A DNA stretch of 11,820 nucleotides, taken from the NCBI GenBank assembly GCA_964434165.1, contig CAYSUS010000165.1, positions 1 to 11,820 on the forward strand, in the 5' to 3' direction. The position numbers were made by a program, and so were the translations under genes. The notes beneath the pieces were generated by a model. The model did not search any database and had not been told where the DNA came from. It saw nothing but the letters and a program-made list of their open reading frames with translations. Source of the stretch: CAYSUS01 sp964434165. GTDB lineage: Bacteria > Planctomycetota > Planctomycetia > Pirellulales > Thermoguttaceae. This document shows positions 7,701 through 11,820 of the stretch, in pieces. The first letter of the stretch is position 1; each line of letters opens with the position of its first letter.

Positions 7701-9329
7701 ATGCCCAAGCAGCTTCCCCCGCACATCGCGAACCAGTTCACGCTGGAGGTCCGGGACTACCTGGTCATCGCCGGGGTGGTGCTGCTGGCGCTGGTGGTCA
7801 TCCTGCAAATCGTGATTCTCGTGTTGAAGCTTCGGTCGCGCCCGAAGCAGTCGGAGCTGTCGCCGGAGGCCGAGGATCTTGCCCGGCTGGCGGCCTCGCA
7901 GTCGGGCGAGACCCACGGGGTCAAACCGGCCGAAGGGGAGCGGGCGGAGGAGAAGTCCAGGAAGCAAAGCGGCAAGGCATGGCAATGGGCCTCGGCGCTG
8001 GCCACCGCGGTGATCGAGCCCTTCAAGAAGAAGCCCGAGGAGCCGATCCCCGAACCGCCGGTGATCCTCGAATCGGCCGGCACGGCCGGGTCGGATCAGA
8101 TGGCGCTGATCCGCGCGCGGCACTCGCCGGGCTTCATGCCCGCCCGGTGGCTCCTGGCCGACGTGCTGTTGCGGCGTCCCACGCTGCTGTCGCTGGACTA
8201 CTCGGCGGGCACGGTCGCCGTGCGCTACCAGGCGGACGGCGTGTGGCACAACGGCCAGAAGCTCCAGCGGCACCTGGCCGAGCCGGCCCTTCAGTCGCTC
8301 AAGGTGCTGTGCGGACTGGACCCCGCCGACCGCCGCGGCTTGCAGCGCGGGCAGTTCGTCGCGCTGTTCAACGGCACGCGTTACGAGGCCACCATGGCCT
8401 GCCAGGGCGTGGCGGGCGGCGAGCGCGTCGTCATGCAGTTTTCCGGCCCGACCGAGGCCTTTCAAACGCTCCAGGACCTGGGCATGTCCGAGGAGCACCG
8501 CCAGACGCTGGATGGAATCCTCCGCCGCGGGAGCGGACTGCTTCTGCTTTCGGCGCCGCCCTCCTCCGGACTGCGCACGACCACCGAGGGGGTGATCCAC
8601 GGCATCGATCGCCTCCTGCGCGACGTGGTCAGCCTGGAGCAGGAGGAAAGCCCCTACGCCACCGTGGAGGCCGTGGAGGCCAACGTCTTCCGCACGTCCC
8701 AGGGAGAGAGCGCGGCCGCGGCGTTGGAGAAGCTCTTTCGCCGTGAGCCGGACATCGTGATCCTCCGCGAGCTGCCCGACGGCGGGACCGTCGATCTGAT
8801 CAGCCGCGAGACCGCGCGCAACGCGCGCCTGGTGATCAGCACGATCCGCGCCCGCGACTGCGTCGAGGCCCTGCTCCGCGTCCTCGCCCTGCGCGTGGAC
8901 CGCGGCCAGTTCGCCCGCATGGTCACCGCGGTGCTCAACCAGCGCCTGGTCCGCAAGCTCTGCCCGGTCTGCAAGGAGCCGTACACGCCCTCGGCCGAGG
9001 ACTTCGCCAAGCTCGGGCTGGCCCCCGGTTCCGCGCGGCTCCTGTACAAGCCTCCCCGCAAGGCCGAGAACGTCTGCCAGGAGTGCGGCGGGACCGGCTA
9101 TCGCGGCCGGACCGCGCTGTTCGAGATGCTGGTGGCCGACTCCGCGTTTCGCCAGTCGCTGGCCGCCGCCCCCCGGCACGAGTTGATCCGCGAGGCCGCG
9201 CGCCAGGCGGGCATGAAGACCCTGCGCGAGCAAGGCGCCCGCATGGTCGTCGAGGGCGTGACTTCGCTCCGCGAGATCCGCCGCGTGATGAAGCTCCACG
9301 ACCCGGCGAAATCCCCCGCGGCCATGTGA
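7701..9329 (+). CDS. Membrane-anchored GspE/PilB-like ATPase with degenerate nucleotide-binding motifs
   Basis: The 542-residue protein has one N-terminal membrane helix (about 20-42), a charged linker, a region matching the N2 domain of type II secretion/type IV pilus ATPases (VAVRYQADGVWHNG, GLDPADRR, GERVVMQF), then the C-terminal ATPase fold. The Walker A equivalent at 285-295 is APPSSGLRTTT instead of GPTGSGKTTT, so the lysine is Arg292 and glycines are lost. Walker B keeps D351 and E357 (DIVILREL). The His-box reads ARLVISTIRARD with Arg383 for histidine. The zinc tetracysteine is intact (C421, C424, C459, C462), as is GYRGRTALFEML. It is probably a structural or regulatory pseudo-ATPase of a pilus or secretion machine (inference). 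ATG 7701 starts just before the membrane helix; an in-frame GTG at 7659 has no better ribosome site. No other pilus genes are in the window. Confidence 0.85.
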   Translation: MPKQLPPHIANQFTLEVRDYLVIAGVVLLALVVILQIVILVLKLRSRPKQSELSPEAEDLARLAASQSGETHGVKPAEGERAEEKSRKQSGKAWQWASALATAVIEPFKKKPEEPIPEPPVILESAGTAGSDQMALIRARHSPGFMPARWLLADVLLRRPTLLSLDYSAGTVAVRYQADGVWHNGQKLQRHLAEPALQSLKVLCGLDPADRRGLQRGQFVALFNGTRYEATMACQGVAGGERVVMQFSGPTEAFQTLQDLGMSEEHRQTLDGILRRGSGLLLLSAPPSSGLRTTTEGVIHGIDRLLRDVVSLEQEESPYATVEAVEANVFRTSQGESAAAALEKLFRREPDIVILRELPDGGTVDLISRETARNARLVISTIRARDCVEALLRVLALRVDRGQFARMVTAVLNQRLVRKLCPVCKEPYTPSAEDFAKLGLAPGSARLLYKPPRKAENVCQECGGTGYRGRTALFEMLVADSAFRQSLAAAPRHELIREAARQAGMKTLREQGARMVVEGVTSLREIRRVMKLHDPAKSPAAM

Positions 9330-9520
9330 GACGCCAGGTGCCGGGGGCGATCTTCAAGCCGGATTGATCCATCGCGCAGAAAGGGGATCGAAAACGCCGG
9401 CGTCTGCGCGCCGCCCGGTCGGCGTTCAACTCCGCTGAATCGACGCGAGGCGATCCTGCCCAAGCGGTCCGAAGGGTGCTTCGCACAACAGGGTCCCGGC
9501 CCGCGGTGAACCGGATCAGA
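9330..9520. other. Intergenic stretch after the GspE-like gene
   Basis: No gene, RNA or convincing terminator recognised. The frame that becomes helicase-like at 9521 is open upstream to at least 9434, but its residues match nothing I recognise, so it may be decayed helicase sequence. Confidence 0.4.
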
Positions 9521-9673
9521 TGGCGAGTGAGCACCATGGGCCTGATGAACGTGGGACGCACCGAAGGTTCGGAGATCATCCAACTGTTTGGGCGCGGCGT
9601 TCGACTCAAGGGCCATGGCTCTAGCTTGAAACGGAGCACGAGGCTGGAGGGGATCCTGCCTCCTGCCTCCTGA
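9521..9673 (+). pseudogene. Relic of a superfamily 2 (DEAD/DEAH, type III restriction-like) helicase, motif V-VI region only
   Basis: From 9521 the plus strand reads WRVSTMGLMNVGRTEGSE then IIQLFGRGVRLKGHGSSLKRS. This strongly resembles the motif V to motif VI stretch of large SF2 helicases from restriction or phage-defence systems; motif VI is intact as Q-L-F-G-R-G-V-R. Homology appears to stop around 9637. After that the frame enters the heptamer tract and hits TGA at 9671-9673. A full protein of this kind is many hundreds of residues, and nothing upstream matches the N-terminal motifs, so only about 40 homologous codons survive. A GTG at 9476 could open this frame but has no support. Family recognition is from memory. 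A 65-aa functional gene is unlikely. Confidence 0.6.
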
Positions 9674-9702
9674 CCCCTAACCCCTGACTCCTGACTCCTG
9701 CT
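9654..9702. repeat. Seven-unit tandem heptamer tract, consensus TCCTGAC
   Basis: Seven units lie in perfect 7-bp phase: TCCTGCC, TCCTGCC, TCCTGAC, CCCTAAC, CCCTGAC, TCCTGAC, TCCTGCT. Because 7 is not divisible by 3, stops at 9671, 9678 and 9685 close all three plus-strand frames. On the minus strand the CCCTAAC unit supplies the TAG stop of the 64-aa gene ending at 9677. The reverse complement resembles the block at 1864-1890. Confidence 0.9.
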
Positions 9703-9871
9703 TCGCCAGCCAGGCGGCGTAGTAGAAAAGGTTGAGGGTGCCGTCCGGGTTCTGGGGTGCCCCGTGGTCCAGATCGGCGGCGATCTGCTGGGCGGAGACG
9801 GGCTGGCCGGCGGCGGAGAGGAGCTCGGCCGCCTGCCTGGGCGAGACGGCGAGGATGGAGGGGCTGGCCAC
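9677..9871 (-). CDS. Small conserved-looking protein of unknown function, 64 aa
   Basis: No characterised function recognised. The 64 residues have a helical start (SPRQAAELLSAAG), a QQIAADLDHGAP stretch and an NPDGTLNLFYYAAWLAK ending. I associate this layout with short hypothetical proteins of planctomycetes, from memory. There is no signal peptide or membrane helix. Third codon positions are almost all G or C, as in the housekeeping genes here, which supports real coding. The start is GTG at 9871 with no clear Shine-Dalgarno site. The last residues (ESGVRG) and the TAG stop are encoded by the heptamer tract, so the native C terminus was probably replaced or extended by the repeat. It appears monocistronic from the promoter at 9912-9933. 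Confidence 0.6.
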   Translation of the reverse strand: MASPSILAVSPRQAAELLSAAGQPVSAQQIAADLDHGAPQNPDGTLNLFYYAAWLAKQESGVRG

Positions 9872-9911
9872 GCGCTGGCACCGCGGGGGAGACGGTTGAG
9901 GTGAGACCTCC

Positions 9912-9933
9912 AGTATAGCGTCCCTGCGCAGGG
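9912..9933 (-). promoter_or_regulatory. -10 element with 12-bp palindrome upstream of the 64-aa gene
   Basis: On the minus strand TATACT (plus 9912-9917, 5 of 6 to the -10 consensus) is preceded 4 bp upstream by the perfect palindrome CCCTGCGCAGGG (9922-9933). The palindrome occupies the spacer where a repressor would block polymerase. No good -35 hexamer is seen. Transcription would start near 9905, 34 nt before the GTG. Confidence 0.4.
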
Positions 9934-10301
9934 CAAGCGGGCGAAATTGGGCCAGGGCCGACGCGGGGCGCGGGGAGTTCCTAGGCGCGCCCGCGCCCCG
10001 ATATTGGGAGCAGGCGACTGGCGTGAATCGACCTTAAGAGCTTGCATGCCCGGGGATTACCACAGCTCGGGCGGAGAGCCTCTGGGGTAGATGGGCGGCA
10101 CCGGCGCGCCGACATATCGGCAGGGGCGTCATTTGGCGGGGGGCCGGAGGGGAGATCACGGGCGCGCTGGCGCCTCGATAATCCGGCCCCCCCGGGTTCG
10201 CGCCAGGGCGGCTAACCCATTGCTGGGCAGAGGCTTCTGCGGTACGATCGCCCGATAGCGGCTCGGGCGCTGTAGTGCACTCGCGCGCCACTTGAATGCC
10301 C
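9934..10301. other. Intergenic region left of the cassette array
   Basis: No gene recognised and no integrase remnant seen on either strand. It contains a small inverted repeat GCCGA-cata-TCGGC (10108-10121). A GGCTAAC at 10210-10216 lies 122 bp from the end of the first cassette core and shares a following CATTG with the other side, so a decayed attC or an attI could lie at 10210-10331. That is weak. Confidence 0.35.
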
Positions 10302-10328
10302 TGGGCGCGCCCAATGAACTAATAGTTC
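10302..10328. promoter_or_regulatory. Two adjacent perfect palindromes before cassette 1
   Basis: TGGGCGCGCCCA (10302-10313) is a perfect 12-bp palindrome. GAACTA-A-TAGTTC (10316-10328) is a perfect inverted repeat whose right arm overlaps the cassette core GTTCGGC (10325-10331). They could be an operator for the 148-aa gene or part of the recombination site. Confidence 0.45.
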
Positions 10329-10346
10329 GGCGAGGAGAGGCGGGCG

Positions 10347-10793
10347 GTGGCGTTCACCCTTGACTACGACCAGTGGATTCACCTCGACGCCGAGGATTTG
10401 GCCGAGGCCGGTATCGGCGAGGCATACGAGCGGCTGTTGCCCGAACTGCGGGAGTACGTTTCGCAACCCGCGAGGGTCGAAGAGGTGATCGACAACGAGG
10501 CACCGATCTACTCAGTGCGGTGCGGGGGCAAGGAGTACGCCATCTACGGCCCCCACCTAGCCGAGAAGGGCGGCGGCAATTGGGGACGAGCCACCGTCGC
10601 GTTCTTTGACATCGTCAACGAGCAGCTCGCCGGCACCGCGTACCGCTTCTACGCGATCAACGGCGGGAACGACCTCGGGGGCATGTTTCTGACGCCGGCT
10701 CAGGCACAGGAGTCACGGGCGTTGCTGCCGAGGCCGCAGGATTGGCCATATCTTCCCAAGGATGAGCAGCCGTGGTATGGTCAGCACCACTGA
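10347..10793 (+). CDS. Cassette 1: unknown 148-aa protein, possible immunity-type
   Basis: No named family recognised with certainty. The 148-residue protein is soluble, acidic in its first half (LDAEDLAEAGIGEAYERLLPELRE), and has no signal peptide, cysteine cluster or membrane helix. Its most distinctive part is YRFYAINGGNDLGGMFLT, followed by a WPYLP segment near the C terminus. Together these suggest a compact alpha/beta domain. Similar-looking small proteins occur as immunity proteins of polymorphic toxins, but that is a weak association from memory. The GTG start at 10347 is preceded by AGGAGAGG at a suitable distance, directly after the cassette core GTTCGGC. The stop lies 17 bp before the attC inverse core. 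Codon choice is less GC-biased at third positions than in gyrA or ugd, in line with acquired DNA. Confidence 0.75.
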   Translation: MAFTLDYDQWIHLDAEDLAEAGIGEAYERLLPELREYVSQPARVEEVIDNEAPIYSVRCGGKEYAIYGPHLAEKGGGNWGRATVAFFDIVNEQLAGTAYRFYAINGGNDLGGMFLTPAQAQESRALLPRPQDWPYLPKDEQPWYGQHH

Positions 10794-10809
10794 GCGGGGC
10801 GGCACAGAC

Positions 10810-10906
10810 GCCGAACCAGCGCATCCAGCCGACGGGCACGCGATCGGCTTTTGTGGTAATTCGAGTCAGTCGTCGCGTGCCCGGCGGCTGATGCTGAACG
10901 TTCGGC
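10810..10906 (+). repeat. attC site of cassette 1 (59-base element)
   Basis: 97 bp. The ends are exact complements: GCCGAAC (10810-10816) and GTTCGGC (10900-10906). Inside come short unpaired spacers (CAGC; TGAAC), then a near-perfect stem. The left arm 10821-10843 (23 nt) pairs with the right arm 10873-10894 (22 nt) with one extra unpaired C on the left and one A/C mismatch. The loop is 29 nt (10844-10872). Complementary core boxes, unpaired spacer, extrahelical base and variable terminal loop are the diagnostic architecture of attC. Confidence 0.8.
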
Positions 10907-10922
10907 AGGAGAGGAGACGGAT

Positions 10923-11138
10923 ATGGAAAACAAATGGCGTGCTGGGGTCAGGGTGCTCGGCTGTGCAGGGATTCTTGCTTGTCTCGTCCTATTCGTGTTC
11001 ACCGTGGACAAGCCAGGCGGAGAACTACAGACTCTTGACTCAAACTGGTGCTTGGTGGCCGGGACGATCATGTGGAGTGGCTCGCTGATTTCGCTGGCCC
11101 TGTCTCTGCTCTCGCGCACAGCAAGGGAGAACGAGTGA
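10923..11138 (+). CDS. Cassette 2: small two-helix membrane protein, 71 aa
   Basis: Function not recognised. Two predicted membrane segments, about residues 9-28 (VRVLGCAGILACLVLFVFTV) and 43-63 (CLVAGTIMWSGSLISLALSLL), are joined by a short polar loop (DKPGGELQTLDSN). Positive residues at both ends (K4, R6; R65, R68) predict both termini in the cytoplasm and the loop outside. The ATG at 10923 is preceded by GGAG with a 6-nt spacer (GGAGACGGAT), itself 16 bp after the core GTTCGGC. The TGA ends 8 bp before the inverse core GCCGAAC (11147). Codon use is clearly less GC-biased than in the chromosomal genes to the left. Small membrane proteins of unknown role are common cassette cargo. It could also be a holin- or toxin-like peptide, which the sequence cannot decide. 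Confidence 0.7.
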   Translation: MENKWRAGVRVLGCAGILACLVLFVFTVDKPGGELQTLDSNWCLVAGTIMWSGSLISLALSLLSRTARENE

Positions 11139-11146
11139 CGTCCGTA

Positions 11147-11339
11147 GCCGAACAACACCGTGCAGGCACCCTCCAAACGTGAAATGGCCCCCCCGTGGCG
11201 GAGACCGGAACGGACGGCCAGCCAGCTTGAAAGCTGGCCGTCCATTCCGCCCATCCACCACGGGAACTGACGGTACCACTCGTATTCCTGAAAGGCCGCG
11301 GACGGCCTCTCAGAAAACGGTGACAGTGGGCGTTCGGGC
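11147..11339 (+). repeat. Long, atypical attC site of cassette 2
   Basis: Bounded by GCCGAAC (11147-11153) and GTTCGGGC (11332-11339, the core of cassette 3). At 193 bp it is longer than usual attC sites, and its inner arms pair poorly next to the cores. The interior is dominated by a large palindrome (11192-11264) and a small hairpin (11290-11313). The boundaries are supported by the core motifs and by the flanking genes; the fold is not. Confidence 0.5.
11192..11264. repeat. Large imperfect palindrome inside attC of cassette 2
   Basis: The inner stem GGACGGCCAGC (11212-11222) pairs perfectly with GCTGGCCGTCC (11233-11243) across a 10-nt loop CAGCTTGAAA. One C/A mismatch follows, then CGGAA/TTCCG (11206-11210/11245-11249), a partly paired section, and CCCGTGG/CCACGGG (11192-11198/11258-11264). 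Just downstream, AGGCCG-CGGA-CGGCCT forms a 6-bp hairpin extended by CTGA/TCAG (11290-11313). It may be an inserted palindromic element or the terminal structure of the attC. Confidence 0.7.
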
Positions 11340-11349
11340 GGGAGGAGAT

Positions 11350-11721
11350 ATGAATCGCAGGCAGTCCATTCGGACGTGCGGTGCTGCAAGTTGTGCCTGT
11401 TTGGTCTGCGGCGGCGTGCAGGCGGGCAACGCCGAAACGAAGACCATGCCACTGGCCGCATGCGGTCTCGACTGCAATCGCTGCGGCCTGTTCCAGAAGA
11501 AGTGCGGCGGGTGCCACGGGCCGGACGACCGGGTCTGGAGTCCGCAGTGGAAGATGAGGTCGTGCTGCCACAAGACCAAGGAACTCTCAAACTGTAGCGA
11601 GTGTGACGCATTCCCGTGCGAGCATGTCATCGCGTTCGAGAACGACAAATACCCGCACCACAGGAAGGCTATCGCTCGCCTGCGTGCCATGCGGAAGCGC
11701 AGGGAAGAGAGCCCGAACTAG
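11350..11721 (+). CDS. Cassette 3: DUF3795-like cysteine-rich protein with Tat-like leader
   Basis: The 123-residue protein has a C-terminal DUF3795-like domain, probably metal-binding, with unknown reaction. The core reads ACGLDCNRCGLF with C38, C42, C45, then C52-x2-C55, a C72-C73 pair, and C82-x2-C85-x4-C90, followed by a basic helix (HHRKAIARLRAMRKRR). Residues 1-32 form a leader-like extension: MNRRQSIR with twin arginines, a small-residue and cysteine-rich stretch, and VQAG as a possible cleavage site. This hints at Tat export, though position +2 is Ser rather than Phe. Family members usually start close to the first CGLDC, so M33 is the alternative start. ATG 11350 is preferred because GGAGG lies 4 nt upstream, straight after the core GTTCGGGC. 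The stop TAG abuts the inverse core GCCCGAAC (11711-11718), so the gene runs into its attC. Confidence 0.8.
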   Translation: MNRRQSIRTCGAASCACLVCGGVQAGNAETKTMPLAACGLDCNRCGLFQKKCGGCHGPDDRVWSPQWKMRSCCHKTKELSNCSECDAFPCEHVIAFENDKYPHHRKAIARLRAMRKRREESPN

Positions 11722-11820
11722 CCGTCGGAGGGTACGCGCCGGGTGCCACTGGCTGCTTGTCAGCCAGTGCCGTCGGCACGAGGCCGGGGACTGGTGTCAC
11801 GGGCCCTGCCGTCGAGTTCT
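11711..11820 (+). repeat. attC site of cassette 3, right end cut by window
   Basis: Starts with GCCCGAAC (11711-11718), overlapping the last codons of the DUF3795 gene. It ends with GTTCT at 11816-11820, the beginning of the next cassette core. The flanks GAACT..CGG..AGGG and the reverse complement of the right end (GAACTCGACGGCAGGG) pair imperfectly. The centre holds CACTGGCTG-cttgt-CAGCCAGTG (11747-11769, 9-bp stem), with an overlapping alternative GTGCC-gtc-GGCAC (11767-11779). Confidence 0.6.

Larger units (their letters stand above)
10326..11820 (+). mobile_element. Integron-type gene cassette array, three cassettes, no integrase visible
   Basis: Cassette junctions (between G and TT of the core) fall at 10325/10326, 10900/10901, 11332/11333 and 11816/11817. 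This gives cassettes of 575, 432 and 484 bp and the first four bases of a fourth. Each carries one small plus-strand gene starting 15-22 bp after the core behind a purine-rich ribosome site, with GTTCGGC(g)AGGAGAGG shared by cassettes 1 and 2. Each ends at an inverse core: GCCGAAC, GCCGAAC and GCCCGAAC. All genes share orientation and no internal promoters are evident, as usual in integrons. The core GTTCGG(G)C departs from the common GTTRRRY at its fourth base. An intI gene would be expected to the left but is absent back to 7700, so this is an integrase-less cluster, or its integrase lies elsewhere. Confidence 0.7.

Noticed and set aside
7602..9299. 565-codon minus-strand frame opposite the GspE-like gene
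   Set aside because: Antisense shadow; the plus strand has the membrane helix, tetracysteine motif and family sequence.
9621..9881. 86-codon minus-strand frame overlapping the 64-aa gene
   Set aside because: A different frame with an Arg/Pro-rich shadow composition; the 64-aa frame has the coding-like third-position pattern.
10170..10215. tRNA-like GGGTTCGCGCC resembling a T-loop
   Set aside because: No matching T-stem, acceptor stem or anticodon arm could be laid out around it.
11179..11349. N-terminal extension of the DUF3795-like gene back to 11179
   Set aside because: The extension translates the large palindrome and attC sequence; the ATG at 11350 has a good ribosome site just after the cassette core.

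Overview
This GC-rich window reads as chromosomal DNA of a bacterium, most likely a member of Planctomycetota. The clues are an EF-G close to the mitochondrial EF-G1/spdEFG1 type, a GyrA with the HPHGESVIYPT active-site region, very high third-position GC, several non-ATG starts with weak Shine-Dalgarno sites, and short period-7/8 repeat tracts at gene ends. The phylum call is inference from remembered family features, not from a search.

Left part (1-7442): the 3' part of an EF-G gene on the plus strand converges on a minus-strand block. Read in the minus direction, this block holds a response regulator fused to an RsbW/SpoIIAB-type ATPase (7442-6522), gyrA (6150-3379) with its own sigma70-like promoter, and ugd (3293-1974) 85 bp behind gyrA. 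The 129-bp convergent gap is packed with heptamer and octamer repeats, and one repeat unit supplies the ugd stop codon.

Middle (7443-9882): a divergent intergenic region with three GGCTAAC boxes separates the regulator from a plus-strand gene. That gene encodes a GspE/PilB-like ATPase with an N-terminal membrane helix, lost Walker A lysine and glycines and a lost His-box histidine, but an intact tetracysteine motif. It is followed by a short relic of a superfamily 2 helicase. The relic runs into a 49-bp tract of seven heptamers, which is also the 3' end of a small minus-strand gene (64 aa) that has a palindrome in its promoter.

Right part (10325-11820): I read this as an array of integron gene cassettes without a visible integrase. 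Three small unrelated plus-strand genes (an unknown 148-aa protein, a 71-aa two-helix membrane protein, and a DUF3795-like cysteine-rich protein with a Tat-like leader) each start behind a GTTCGG(G)C core with a ribosome-binding site. Each ends at a matching GCC(C)GAAC inverse core. The first attC is textbook: complementary 7-bp ends, unpaired spacer, and a stem of about 22 bp with one extrahelical base. The third cassette carries an extra G in its 5' core and the matching extra C in its own 3' inverse core, which is the covariation expected of a cassette. The window ends inside the fourth cassette's core site. The cassettes use less GC-biased codons than the housekeeping genes, consistent with acquisition.
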